From Marimonas lutisalis (GTDB lineage: Bacteria > Pseudomonadota > Alphaproteobacteria > Rhodobacterales > Rhodobacteraceae): a DNA stretch of 64,000 bases. The DNA lies in contig NZ_SKCI01000001.1 in NCBI RefSeq assembly GCF_005434965.1, positions 766,952 through 830,951 on the forward strand, written 5' to 3'. A program made the position numbers and the translations under genes. The notes under the pieces were generated by a model. It did no database searches. It worked only from the letters and a program-made list of their open reading frames with translations, and was not told the origin of the DNA. Each line of letters starts with the position of its first letter. Within the stretch, counting starts at the first letter, position 1. Below, piece after piece: positions 9,052 to 17,903 of the stretch.

Positions 9052-11726
9052 TGGCGACGCTCAATATCCTGATTGCCGTCAGCCTTTCCTATGTGGCGCT
9101 TCTGTTCCTCGTCGCGTTCATCGCCGAGCGCCTGGCGGTGCGGGGGCAGGCGCGCTGGCTGCGTTCGCCCCTGGTTTATACGCTGTCGTTGTCGATCTAT
9201 TGCACGGCGTGGACGTTTTATGGCGCGGTCGGGTATGCGGCGCGGTCGGGGCTGGAATACCTGACCATCTATATCGGGCCGACATTGGTGATGGTGGGCT
9301 GGTGGTGGGCGCTGCGCAAGATGGTGCGGGTGGGCCGGGCACAGCGCGTCACCTCGATCGCCGACCTGATTTCCAGCCGTTATGGCAAATCCACCATCCT
9401 GGCCGTGCTGGTGACGCTGATGGCCGTGGTGGGCACGACGCCCTATATCGCGCTGCAACTGCAATCGGTGACCTTGTCCTTTGCCGCCTTCGCGGGGTCG
9501 ACCGAGGGTACCCCGCTGAGTGACAGCCGGTCGACCGCATTGTGGGTGGCAGTGGGCCTGGCGCTGTTCACGGTCTTGTTCGGCACCCGCAACCTTGATG
9601 CCAACGAGCGCCATCACGGGGTGGTCATGGCGATTGCGCTGGAGGCGGTGGTCAAGCTCTTTGCCCTGCTGGCCGTCGGGGTTTTCGTCGTCTGGGGGCT
9701 GAGCGGGGGTATCGGCCCGATGCTGGAGCAGATCGATGCCAGCGAGATCGGCACGTGGCAGATAGAAGGCGGGCGCTGGGCCGGGTTGATCTTCCTGTCG
9801 GCGGCGGCATTCCTGAGCCTGCCCCGGATGTTCCAGGTTTTGGTGGTCGAGAATGACAACGAGGATCACCTGAAGCTCGCCTCTTGGGCGTTCCCGACTT
9901 ACCTGATGCTGATGAGCCTGTTCGTGGTGCCGATCGCGGTGGTCGGCCTGAACCGCCTGCCGCCCGAGGCCAACCCGGACCTTTTCGTGCTGACGGTGCC
10001 GCTGTCCGAAGGGCAGACGGGGCTGGCGATGCTGTCGTTCCTTGGGGGGTTCAGTTCGGCCACCTCGATGGTGATCGTGGCGGCGATTGCGCTGTCGACC
10101 ATGGTATCGAACCATATCGTGATGCCGATCTGGCTGCGCGTGGCGCATGGCGGCGCGATGGTTTCCGGCGATGTGCGCAACCTTGTCCTTTTGTCGCGAC
10201 GCCTGTCTATCGCGGCGGTGCTGCTGTTGGGATACCTCTATTACCGGTTTTCCGGTGGCGGTGCGGCGCTGGCGGCGATCGGGCTGGTGTCGTTTGCCGG
10301 GGTGGCGCAATTCCTGCCTGCCATGCTGGGCGGGCTGTTCTGGCGTGGCGCCACGCGGCTGGGAGCGCTGGCGGGACTGATGGTGGGCTTCGCGGTCTGG
10401 ACCTGGAGCATGTTGCTGCCGAGCTTCGGCCCCGGTGCGATCCTGTCGGAGGCGGTTCTGGCACAGGGGCCGGCCGGGATTGCCTGGTTGCGGCCGCAGG
10501 CGCTTTTCGGGATTGCGGGACTTGATCCGCTGGTTCACGCGATCCTGTGGTCGATCTCGTTGAATACGCTGGCCTTTGTCATCCTGTCCCTTCTGAGTTT
10601 TCCATCGCCGCTGGAGCGGCTGCAGGGCGCCCAGTTCGTCAACGTATTCCAGCACTCGGCCAGCCCGCAGAGCTGGGCCGGCGGGGGTGCGCAGAGCGAA
10701 GATCTGTTGATCATGGCGCAGCGGATCCTGGGCCCGCGCGAAGCGCAGGCTCTGTTCCAGGCCGAGGCGCGGCGGCAGGGGCTTGCGGGATACCTGCCCG
10801 AACCGAGCCCGGATTTCCTGAACGCGCTGGAGCGGGAATTGTCCGGGTCGGTGGGTGCGGCGACGGCGCATGCCATGGTGGGCCAGATCGTGGGCGGCGC
10901 CAGCGTTTCGGTCGAGGACCTGATGGCCGTGGCGGATGAAACCGCGCAGATGATGGAGTATTCGAGCCAGCTGGAAGCCAAGTCGGCCGAGTTGACGCGC
11001 ACGGCGCGCCAATTGCGCGAGGCCAACGAGAAGCTGACCGCGCTGAGCGTGCAAAAGGACGCCTTCCTGAGCCAGATCAGCCACGAGTTGCGAACGCCCA
11101 TGACATCGATCCGGTCTTTTTCGGAGATCCTGCGCGATACCGAGGGGTTGAGCCAGCAGGACAAGGGCAAGTATTCGTCGATCATTCACGACGAGGCGGT
11201 GCGCCTGACCCGGCTGCTGGATGACCTTCTGGACCTGAGCGTTCTGGAGAATGGCCAGGTGAGCATGAATATCGAGCGCGGCATGCTCTTGGGTGTGCTG
11301 GATCATGCGGTGGCCGCGACGAGCGGCACCGAGCGATTGACGATCACGCGGGAAACCGAAGGCGAGCGCATTGCCCTGCGGACCGACCTGGACCGCCTGG
11401 CGCAGGTCTTTATCAACCTGATCGCCAACGCACAGAAATATTGCGATGCCGAAGCGCCCGAACTGCGCATCGCAGTGCGCGATGGCGCCCGCGAAATCGC
11501 GGTTGATTTCATCGACAACGGCAGTGGTATCCCGCGCGACAAGCAGGACGTGGTGTTTGAAAAATTCGCCCGCGTCAGCGACCAGAAGGCCGGCGGTGCC
11601 GGTCTGGGGCTCGCGATCTGCCGCGAGATCATGCTGAGGCTGGGCGGCAATGTCGCCTATCTGCCGGGCCAGGGCGGTGCGGCGTTTCGAGTGACCTTGC
11701 CGAAATCCGCCGGTAGCGTGATGTAA
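9051..11726 (+). CDS. Sodium:solute symporter-histidine kinase (CrbS/CbrA-like)
   Basis: Membrane sensor kinase, about 891 residues from the ATG at 9051 (a GTG one codon earlier is also possible). Residues 1 to about 520 form an SSS-family transporter with 12-13 helices (ADLISSRYGKS, GGFSSATSMVIVA). Residues about 530-630 look like the STAC linker, followed by a coiled coil (SQLEAKSAELTRTARQL). The kinase core has the H-box FLSQISHELRTPM with His near 678, N-box LIANAQKY, DNGSGIP and GAGLGLAIC. No PAS or C-terminal receiver is seen, which makes it shorter than CrbS or CbrA; the separate receiver at 8369 may replace it. Relatives couple acetate or histidine uptake to gene control. Neighbouring acs supports acetate or a related acid. 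Confidence 0.9.
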   Translation: MATLNILIAVSLSYVALLFLVAFIAERLAVRGQARWLRSPLVYTLSLSIYCTAWTFYGAVGYAARSGLEYLTIYIGPTLVMVGWWWALRKMVRVGRAQRVTSIADLISSRYGKSTILAVLVTLMAVVGTTPYIALQLQSVTLSFAAFAGSTEGTPLSDSRSTALWVAVGLALFTVLFGTRNLDANERHHGVVMAIALEAVVKLFALLAVGVFVVWGLSGGIGPMLEQIDASEIGTWQIEGGRWAGLIFLSAAAFLSLPRMFQVLVVENDNEDHLKLASWAFPTYLMLMSLFVVPIAVVGLNRLPPEANPDLFVLTVPLSEGQTGLAMLSFLGGFSSATSMVIVAAIALSTMVSNHIVMPIWLRVAHGGAMVSGDVRNLVLLSRRLSIAAVLLLGYLYYRFSGGGAALAAIGLVSFAGVAQFLPAMLGGLFWRGATRLGALAGLMVGFAVWTWSMLLPSFGPGAILSEAVLAQGPAGIAWLRPQALFGIAGLDPLVHAILWSISLNTLAFVILSLLSFPSPLERLQGAQFVNVFQHSASPQSWAGGGAQSEDLLIMAQRILGPREAQALFQAEARRQGLAGYLPEPSPDFLNALERELSGSVGAATAHAMVGQIVGGASVSVEDLMAVADETAQMMEYSSQLEAKSAELTRTARQLREANEKLTALSVQKDAFLSQISHELRTPMTSIRSFSEILRDTEGLSQQDKGKYSSIIHDEAVRLTRLLDDLLDLSVLENGQVSMNIERGMLLGVLDHAVAATSGTERLTITRETEGERIALRTDLDRLAQVFINLIANAQKYCDAEAPELRIAVRDGAREIAVDFIDNGSGIPRDKQDVVFEKFARVSDQKAGGAGLGLAICREIMLRLGGNVAYLPGQGGAAFRVTLPKSAGSVM

Positions 11727-11807
11727 AACGCCCGCCGCTAAGGGGATCGTAACCAAATCCGACCTAGGATGCCCACATGGTGACCGCGTCCAGCGGCGGC
11801 GGAGGTT

Positions 11808-12980
11808 ATGGACGAAACCAGTACACATAAGGTCTTGCGGCGGAAAGCCCGGACGGGACGCGAGGAACACGAGGCCCGGGTGATGAGCCCGGCGCGTGCC
11901 ATGCGCCTGGCCCTGTCGCGGGCGGCCGAGGATCTGTTCGAACTGGCCCTGACGGTGTCGGGTGTTCAGATCATCCGGGCGGGTCAGGATGCCGTTCTGT
12001 CGAGTTTTGACGACACGCAGTTGCTGATGGTTCTGGACGGGCCGGATGGCGCCCTGGGCGCGGCGGCGATGGATGTGCAGATGCTGGCAGGGCTGATCGA
12101 GATGCAGACGATGGGCCAGGTTCTGCCGCGCCCGGCCGATCCCCGTGCCGCGACGCAGACCGATGCCGCGATGGCGGCCCCTTTGCTGGATGCGGCCCTC
12201 GCCGGTCTTCGCGAAAACCTGGAGGGGCAGGCCGCTGCCCTTTGGGCCGAAGGTTTCCGGTTCGGGGCGCGTATCGAAAGCGCCCGGATGCTTGGACTGT
12301 TGCTGGAAGCACCGGATTTCCACCTGTTCCGTCTGGCGTTGGATATAGGTCCGGGTGCGAAACAGGGGGAAATGGTGCTGGCCCTGCCGGTCAGGCCGCA
12401 CGCACAGGAAAATGCCTCGGCGCAGACCCCGGGGACCGAGCAAGCCGACAAGGGAACGCATGCTGGAGCACTGCAACTGGGGCAGGGCGCCCTGATGGTC
12501 GCCGAAGCGCCGCTTGAAGCGGTTTTATGTCGGCTGCGCATGTCCTTGTCGGAGTTGGGCAAACTGACACCGGGGGAGGTGCTGAGCATTCCGCGCGATG
12601 CGCTTGCCAAGACCCGGCTGGAAGCCGGACGGGACCGGCCCTTGGGCGAATGCCGGTTGGGGCAGATCAACGGGTTTCGCGCGGTCCGCCTGACGACGCC
12701 GGCGCCCGATCCATCGGCAAAGGAATCCGCAGCGCCCGACGCGCCACAGGTTCTGCCCGATGAGGCCATGCCGGATGCGAAGGGCCAACGGATTGGCGGA
12801 GTGGCGGCTGGTGAGAACAGCAATGCGCCGGGCCTTCCCGCCCCGATGGCTGCAGCCGTGGCGGCAGATCCCGATACGGCAGATACGCCGCGCGAAATGG
12901 GGCCCATGGAAGAGTTGACCAACCTCGGAGATTTGTCAGACCTGCCAGAATTGTCGCTGGGAGATGGCGATGCGGTTTAA
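11808..12980 (+). CDS. Orphan FliM-like flagellar motor switch (SpoA domain) protein
   Basis: A protein of 390 residues resembling FliM. A middle domain of the FliM type spans about residues 40-200 (MVLDGPDGALGAAAMDVQMLAGLIEMQTMG, TQTDAAMAAPLLDA). A SpoA/FliN C-ring domain spans about 225-290 (LSELGKLTPGEVLSIPRDAL ending with the FRAVRL strand). It lacks an obvious N-terminal CheY-binding EIDxLL-type motif. About 100 C-terminal residues are Ala/Pro-rich, acidic and probably disordered. The start is well supported by GGAGG 3 nt before the ATG. No other flagellar gene lies nearby, so it is either a displaced fliM of the roseobacter type or a specialised switch component. Confidence 0.75.
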   Translation: MDETSTHKVLRRKARTGREEHEARVMSPARAMRLALSRAAEDLFELALTVSGVQIIRAGQDAVLSSFDDTQLLMVLDGPDGALGAAAMDVQMLAGLIEMQTMGQVLPRPADPRAATQTDAAMAAPLLDAALAGLRENLEGQAAALWAEGFRFGARIESARMLGLLLEAPDFHLFRLALDIGPGAKQGEMVLALPVRPHAQENASAQTPGTEQADKGTHAGALQLGQGALMVAEAPLEAVLCRLRMSLSELGKLTPGEVLSIPRDALAKTRLEAGRDRPLGECRLGQINGFRAVRLTTPAPDPSAKESAAPDAPQVLPDEAMPDAKGQRIGGVAAGENSNAPGLPAPMAAAVAADPDTADTPREMGPMEELTNLGDLSDLPELSLGDGDAV

Positions 12981-13032
12981 GCGGCTGTACGGGCCTTGAG
13001 CGGTGGAAGAGGCCGACCGCCGCAGGGTCCGA

Positions 13033-13461
13033 TCAGCTGGCGGTGATCTTCTGGCCCAGGTAGGGGGCGAGCTGGGACACATTGTAACCTGCGCTCGCTG
13101 CCGTCGCGATGATCTCGTCTGCGGGCATGATCCCGGCCTGGCCCAGCGCCCATACAAAGGTCGAGCGTGTCCCGGAATTGCAATAGGCGAGCACCGGACC
13201 CGGCGCGGTGTCGACGATGTCGCGCTGGGCGCTGATCAGGTCTGCCGTCATGCCCTGATGGGTGACCGGAAGCACGTGAAAGGCCATGCCGGCGGCTTCG
13301 ATTGCCGTACCGATCGCCTCGGCCTGCTGGTCGGGGGTGACTTCGGTATCGGGGCGATTGCAGATGACGGTGGTGAAGCCGGCATCGGCGATGGCCTGCG
13401 CATCGGCCACGGAAATCTGCGGCGACACGGAATAGCGGGGGGTCAGTGTGCGAATGTCCAT
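13033..13461 (-). CDS. DUF442 (Blh-type) beta-lactamase hydrolase-like phosphatase/sulfurtransferase
   Basis: A TIGR01244/DUF442 family protein of 142 residues with a dual-specificity-phosphatase-like fold. The Cys-x5-Arg loop YCNSGTRST is visible near residue 100, and ICNRPDTE matches the conserved early motif. In Rhizobiales and Xylella this domain is fused to an ETHE1-like dioxygenase in Blh of the BigR operon, where it handles sulfide-derived persulfide. Here the two halves are separate genes on the same strand, 73 bp apart with this one second, so they probably act together. Its 3' end converges on the FliM-like gene. Confidence 0.88.
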   Translation of the reverse strand: MDIRTLTPRYSVSPQISVADAQAIADAGFTTVICNRPDTEVTPDQQAEAIGTAIEAAGMAFHVLPVTHQGMTADLISAQRDIVDTAPGPVLAYCNSGTRSTFVWALGQAGIMPADEIIATAASAGYNVSQLAPYLGQKITAS

Positions 13462-13480
13462 GGCCGGGCTTCTAAGCAGC

Positions 13481-13507
13481 GCGCGGGCGCCTGTCCAGCG
13501 CCCGCGC
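13481..13507 (-). terminator. Intercistronic hairpin between ETHE1-like and DUF442 genes
   Basis: Perfect 10-bp arms (GCGCGGGCGC and complement) with a 7-nt loop in the gap between the two persulfide genes. There is no T-run, so attenuation or transcript stabilisation is more likely than complete termination. Confidence 0.6.
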
Positions 13508-13534
13508 CTTGAACCGAAAGGGCGAATTGCCGCG

Positions 13535-14398
13535 TCAGAGTTTGTTCACGGGCACCTTGAGGAACACGTCGCCCTGGGCGTCGGGTTCGGGCATGCGGCC
13601 GGCGCGCATGTTCACCTGCAGCGACGGGATGATGAGCTTGGGCATTGCAAGGGTCGCATCGCGTTGATCGCGCATTTTGACGAAATCATCCTTCGATTTG
13701 CCGGCACCCACGTGCACGTTCCTGGCCTTCTGTTCTCCGACGGTGGTTTCCCAGGCGTATTCCTCGCGGCCGGGTGCCTTGTAATCGTGGCCGACAAAGA
13801 TGCGGGTCTCATCGGGCAGGGAAAGGATTTTCTGGACCGAGTCGTAGAGCATTTCCGACGAGCCGCCCGGGAAATCGCACCGCGCCGTGCCGAAATCGGG
13901 CATGAAGAGCGTATCGCCGACGAAGGCGGTGTCGCCGATCACGTAGGTCAGGCAGGCGGGCGTGTGTCCCGGTGTGTGCAGCACGTCGCCGCGCAACTGA
14001 CCTATATGGAAGCTGTCGCCTTCGACGAAGAGCCGGTCGAACTGGGAGCCATCGCGTTGAAATTCGGTTCCTTCGTTGAAGACCTTGCCGAAGGTATCCT
14101 GTACGATCTTGATCCGGTCACCGATCCCGATCTTGCCGCCCAGGCGCTCCTGGATGTAGGGCGCGGCCGACAGGTGGTCGGCATGGACATGGGTTTCCAA
14201 GAGCCATTCCACGCTCAGGCCCTCCTGCCGGACCCATGCGATGATTTCATCGGCCGAGGCCGTATCGGTGCGGCCCGAGGCATAGTCGAAATCCAGCACG
14301 GAATCGATGATGGCACAGGACGTTCCATTGGGATCGCGCACGACATAGGAAATGGTGTTCGTGGCGTCGTCGAAGAAGGCTTTGACGTCGGGGGACAT
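13535..14398 (-). CDS. ETHE1-like persulfide dioxygenase (MBL fold)
   Basis: Metallo-beta-lactamase-fold protein of 287 residues. The metal motif THVHADHL (near residue 67), HTPGHTPACLTY, the later Asp in VGDTLFMPDFG and GHDYKAP are all present. The spacing and the substrate-side sequence match the iron-dependent ETHE1/Blh persulfide dioxygenases, which oxidise glutathione persulfide to sulfite in the cytoplasm. AAGGAG lies 7-8 nt before the ATG. It is first of a two-gene operon with the DUF442 gene. No BigR/SqrR repressor or sulfite exporter is adjacent, so regulation must be from elsewhere. Confidence 0.88.
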   Translation of the reverse strand: MSPDVKAFFDDATNTISYVVRDPNGTSCAIIDSVLDFDYASGRTDTASADEIIAWVRQEGLSVEWLLETHVHADHLSAAPYIQERLGGKIGIGDRIKIVQDTFGKVFNEGTEFQRDGSQFDRLFVEGDSFHIGQLRGDVLHTPGHTPACLTYVIGDTAFVGDTLFMPDFGTARCDFPGGSSEMLYDSVQKILSLPDETRIFVGHDYKAPGREEYAWETTVGEQKARNVHVGAGKSKDDFVKMRDQRDATLAMPKLIIPSLQVNMRAGRMPEPDAQGDVFLKVPVNKL

Positions 14399-14566
14399 TG
14401 GGAACTCCTTGAATTTGCCTGTGTCAGTTGCTTAGGTACATCTCATATATTCGTTTTCGCATGTGTTTCAAGCCGCCTCCGGGCATGAAAACGCTTGACC
14501 TGTATCAATGCCTGGGCGCCCATTGCATGGGATGATCGGCAAAATTGGAAAAAGGAACGCAACCAA

Positions 14567-14890
14567 ATGAGTTCGCACGAAAAATACCGCGAAAGACTTC
14601 TCAAACGTCTGGGTGAGCTGGATGAGCGTTTGCACGAAATCGAAGCGGAACTGGACGAAACCCCCTCGAAAGACTGGGAAGAGCAGGCGATCGAGCGCGA
14701 GGATGACGAAGTTCTCGAAAGCCTGGGGCTGGCCGGGCAGGAGGAGATCGTGCGCATCCGTGCCGCGCTGCAGCGCATGCGGGACGGAGAATACGGGTTC
14801 TGCACCAAATGCGGCGAGGAAATTTCCGAGGCGCGGCTGGACGTGGTTCCGGATACGCCGTTTTGCAAGACCTGCGCGGCGAGCCTCTGA
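14567..14890 (+). CDS. DksA/TraR-type C4 zinc-finger protein
   Basis: A protein of 107 residues. The N-terminal half is a coiled coil (RLLKRLGELDERLHEIEAEL). The C-terminal zinc finger has two CxxC pairs (CTKCGEE and FCKTC). It resembles short alphaproteobacterial DksA-like proteins that bind the RNA polymerase secondary channel, but it is shorter than classical DksA (about 150). The ATG at 14567 is chosen because AAGGAA lies about 12 nt upstream and the coiled coil begins right after it; an earlier in-frame codon would add residues unlike the family. Function in stringent response is a family-level inference. Confidence 0.85.
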   Translation: MSSHEKYRERLLKRLGELDERLHEIEAELDETPSKDWEEQAIEREDDEVLESLGLAGQEEIVRIRAALQRMRDGEYGFCTKCGEEISEARLDVVPDTPFCKTCAASL

Positions 14891-14934
14891 GCAGGCTGCT
14901 ATCGGGCGGGTGAACCCAATTTCAGGAGGCTGAC

Positions 14935-15150
14935 ATGTCAAGCACCGATTTCGTCAAAGCCCTCGAGACGCTGGAAAGCCGGATCGAGGCATTGCCGGAC
15001 GACAAGCGCCACGAGCTGCAGCCGGAAATCCAGGCGCTGGTCGACAAGATGGCCGCCGAAGGCGAGCAGGTGCCCGACAGGTTGCGGGCACTGGATGAGC
15101 GGCAGGACGACGCTGCGATAGAAGCACAGTTCGACAATTTGCCGGTCTGA
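14935..15150 (+). CDS. Small conserved-type hypothetical protein
   Basis: An acidic, helical protein of 71 residues (FVKALETLESRIEALPDD and VDKMAAEGEQVPDRLRALDE). A perfect AGGAGG precedes the ATG by 6 nt, which strongly supports translation. It follows the DksA-like gene by 44 bp on the same strand and may share its transcript. I do not recognise a named domain; the helix pattern suggests a small coiled-coil adaptor. Confidence 0.7.
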   Translation: MSSTDFVKALETLESRIEALPDDKRHELQPEIQALVDKMAAEGEQVPDRLRALDERQDDAAIEAQFDNLPV

Positions 15151-15246
15151 TCCCGGGCCCGGATCAATCCGGGGCTTGCGCAGCGCAGCGCTTTGTCCAA
15201 CACTCGACCCGGGCAAGGAACGGTTTTCCGGGGGTAAGGACAGGAC

Positions 15247-17268
15247 GTGGCGCAGGGCCTCGCATATCGGGTCGAAGACGGGATCGCGGTTCTGAGCGTG
15301 GGCGAACTGCCTGTCCGGTTGAACGAGTCCGTTCGCAAGGAAATCGAGGCGGCACTGACAGCGGTTGAAGATGATCCCGCTGTTACCGCCATCGTGATCA
15401 CGGGGCAGGGGCGCAGTTTTCCGGCGGGTCCGTCACTTTCCGAGATCAGCAGCGGCAATGCGGCGAAAGGGCTGGGCGCGCTGTGCCGCAGGATCGAGAC
15501 TTTTCCGAAGCCGGTTGTCGCCGCGTTGCGCGGTGCGGTGCGTGATGGCGGGCTTGCCCTGGCGCTGGCGGCGCATCTGAGGGTCGCGGTGGCAGGCACG
15601 AAGCTGGGCGCGACGGAGATCGAACTGGGGCTTCTGCCCTATGCGGGCGTCACACAGCGCTTGCCCCGTCTTGTCGGGGCGGGGGTGGCGCTGGAGTTGA
15701 TTGCCGGCGCGCGAATGATCCTGGCCGACAATGCGGCGCTGCGCCCGCTGTTTGCCGAGATCGTCAAAAAAAACGTGGTTGGAGCGGCGGCGCGCCACGC
15801 CAGGGAGTTTGCCCACGCGGCGCATCTGCCCCAGGCGCGAGAGGCGCCGGGCTTTGAGGATCCGCTGGCTTTTCAAGGGGTGATTGCGGACTGGAGAACC
15901 AGGGCCGACCTATCGCCCGAACTGCGCAGCGCCATCGACTGTGTCGAAGCCGCGCAGCTTCTGCCGATCGAGGTCGGTCTGAACTATGAGCAAGTTGCCT
16001 TTGGTGATCTGCGAAAGACCACGCGGGCCGACGCGTTGCTGCACATGGCGCGCGTCGAACGGCTGGTCCCGGTACCACGCGTCGCGGCACCGGAAAGCGT
16101 GGTGATTTTCGGCGAGGGTCGCATGGCACGGGGGTTGGCTATCGCCTGCCTTGAGGCCGAGATGAATGTGCATGTTGCCGAACGCGCGGCGGGCGGGGCG
16201 GAACGGCTGATCCGCGAAATCGGCGAGAGCTTTCGAGAAGCCGTTGACAGTGGCAGGCTGGATGGCCGGGCCGCGCAGGCACACCTGTCGCGGATTTCCG
16301 GGGGTGATGCGCTGGATTACATGAGCCGCGGCGAGATTGTCATCGAAGCGAGCGGGGTGCCGGTGGGCGCGCTTGACGAAGTGGCCGATCTTTTGATGGG
16401 CGCCACCACGGGCGATGTGCCGATCCTGCTGTCGAGCGGCGTGGCGCTGCATTCCGGGGACAAGTCCGAAGTTTTCGGCGGACGGATCATGGGCGCGGCC
16501 TTTCAGCCACCACCACAGAAGGCCCGTCTGGTCGAGTTCGTCGTCGGCCACGGGACCGAGACCCAAGCCAGGGAGCGGGTCGAAGCCCTGTTCCGGGCCT
16601 TGGGCAAGTATGTTTTGCATCTCAGGCCTGCAAACGGCGGCCTTATCCAGACTTTGGCGGCAACGCTTTTTGCCGCGGCCGAATGGTGCGTGGCCCGTGG
16701 CGCGGCGCCTTGGGACGTGGATGCCGCGCTTGGCTGGCGCTACGGGCCATTCGCGATGATCGACCGCGAAGGGGTGCGCGCGCAGCCGACGCGACTGGCG
16801 GCGATCGGCGGCATGGGGGCGGCCGGGTCTTTGAACGAAACCCTTTTGGCCGCCGGGCGCGATGGGCGCGCGGCAGGCAAGGGGTTCTTTCGGTACGACG
16901 ATGGCGACGGGGCGCCGAAGCATGATCCGGCCCTGCACGACATCCTGGGACAATGGCGCGGACTGATCGACCGGCCGGTTCCGGGGGCCGAGGAAATCCG
17001 CCGCCGTATCCTGCTGGCGCTGGTATCGAAGGGGTTGGAGCTTCTGGAACAGGGGCGCGTGTCGCGCCCGGGCGAGATTGATCTGGCTGCCGCCCATGGA
17101 TTGGGTATGCCGCGCGCCCTGGGTGGACCGATGAAAGCGGCCGAGACCATGGGGCTTTTGCGCGTGCGCAGGGCGCTGGCGGAATATGCGGCGGAGGACC
17201 CGGTTCTGTGGCGCAATGCGCCGCTGCTGGACGAGCATGTGAAATACGGGCGCGGATTTGGCGACTGA
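15247..17268 (+). CDS. FadB/FadJ-like bifunctional beta-oxidation protein with degenerate active sites
   Basis: A protein of 673 residues from a GTG start, laid out as an enoyl-CoA hydratase domain (about 1-190), an NAD-binding dehydrogenase domain (about 280-460) and a C-terminal dehydrogenase domain (about 460-670). Several catalytic positions differ from active relatives. Alignment by eye puts Ala104 where FadB has catalytic Glu119, while the second Glu (E124) is kept. The dinucleotide loop reads FGEGRMARG instead of GxGxxG. The catalytic His-x-x-Asn of GMHFFNP is replaced by GAAFQPP (Ala418, Pro421). It may be a non-catalytic paralogue, a scaffold or an enzyme for another acyl-CoA. No thiolase or acyl-CoA dehydrogenase is adjacent. 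Its stop codon abuts the next convergent stop. Confidence 0.8.
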   Translation: MAQGLAYRVEDGIAVLSVGELPVRLNESVRKEIEAALTAVEDDPAVTAIVITGQGRSFPAGPSLSEISSGNAAKGLGALCRRIETFPKPVVAALRGAVRDGGLALALAAHLRVAVAGTKLGATEIELGLLPYAGVTQRLPRLVGAGVALELIAGARMILADNAALRPLFAEIVKKNVVGAAARHAREFAHAAHLPQAREAPGFEDPLAFQGVIADWRTRADLSPELRSAIDCVEAAQLLPIEVGLNYEQVAFGDLRKTTRADALLHMARVERLVPVPRVAAPESVVIFGEGRMARGLAIACLEAEMNVHVAERAAGGAERLIREIGESFREAVDSGRLDGRAAQAHLSRISGGDALDYMSRGEIVIEASGVPVGALDEVADLLMGATTGDVPILLSSGVALHSGDKSEVFGGRIMGAAFQPPPQKARLVEFVVGHGTETQARERVEALFRALGKYVLHLRPANGGLIQTLAATLFAAAEWCVARGAAPWDVDAALGWRYGPFAMIDREGVRAQPTRLAAIGGMGAAGSLNETLLAAGRDGRAAGKGFFRYDDGDGAPKHDPALHDILGQWRGLIDRPVPGAEEIRRRILLALVSKGLELLEQGRVSRPGEIDLAAAHGLGMPRALGGPMKAAETMGLLRVRRALAEYAAEDPVLWRNAPLLDEHVKYGRGFGD

Positions 17269-17484
17269 CTAGCCCAGGGCGATCCCGATCACCACCATCA
17301 TGAGACCGATCGCCGACACGAAAAGCGCGCCGAGATTGACCGGCACGAGGCGGGCCAGCCGCACGCGCAGCGCATCCTCTTCGAGGTTTTCACGCTTGGC
17401 AGCGGCGACTTGGAGGATGCACCACATAAGCCCCGCGATGCCTGCCAGTGTCACGGCGGCGCCGCCCCAGATCAGGATTTGCAT
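17269..17484 (-). CDS. Small two-helix membrane protein
   Basis: A protein of 71 residues with two clear hydrophobic segments, residues about 3-27 (ILIWGGAAVTLAGIAGLMW) and 48-70 (NLGALFVSAIGLMMVVIGIA), joined by a charged loop (KRENLEEDALRVRLARL). It is convergent with the FadB-like gene, the two stop codons being directly adjacent with no spacer. I do not recognise a named family, but the form is common in Rhodobacterales genomes. The start ATG is preceded by GGGAGAG. Confidence 0.7.
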   Translation of the reverse strand: MQILIWGGAAVTLAGIAGLMWCILQVAAAKRENLEEDALRVRLARLVPVNLGALFVSAIGLMMVVIGIALG

Positions 17485-17625
17485 GCCAACTCTCCCGCGT
17501 TGTGCGATGTTGCGCTGCGGCTATCGGATTGGCGGGCAAAGGGCAAGGCCCGCGCGCGATACCCCCTTGCGGGGGGCAGGCGGGCCGGGTAGTCAAAGGG
17601 CCCGAAACCGCAAGAGGCCCGAGCC

Positions 17626-17889
17626 ATGAGTGACACCGCCAGCCCCGAAAGCAGCTATCGTGTAACCGCGGATGAGCTGCGCCAGTTTATCGAGCGTTTC
17701 GAGCGGCTGGAGGCCGAGAAAAAGGACATTGCCGACCAGCAGAAGGAGGTGATGGCCGAGGCCAAGGCGCGGGGCTATGACGTGAAGGTCATGCGGAAGG
17801 TGATCGCGCTGCGCAAGCGCGATGCCGACGACATTGCCGAGGAAGAGGCGGTTCTGGAGATGTACAAGGAAGCCCTTGGCATGCGCTGA
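17626..17889 (+). CDS. gapR: GapR-type nucleoid-associated protein (DUF2312)
   Basis: A protein of 87 residues matching the GapR/DUF2312 family of Alphaproteobacteria: VTADELRQFIERFERLEAEK, then the DNA-binding helix with AKARGYDVKVMRKVIALRKR and the C-terminal DDIAEEEAVLEMYKEALG. In Caulobacter, GapR binds overtwisted AT-rich DNA ahead of replication and transcription forks and stimulates topoisomerases. Length and motifs are full, so activity is expected. It is monocistronic. Confidence 0.92.
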   Translation: MSDTASPESSYRVTADELRQFIERFERLEAEKKDIADQQKEVMAEAKARGYDVKVMRKVIALRKRDADDIAEEEAVLEMYKEALGMR

Positions 17890-17903
17890 GCCCGCGCGCC
17901 CGT

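Noticed and set aside
9000-12476. Minus-strand frame of 1,158 codons
   Set aside because: Antisense to the symporter-kinase and FliM-like genes; Arg/His/Gln-rich composition is that of a shadow frame.
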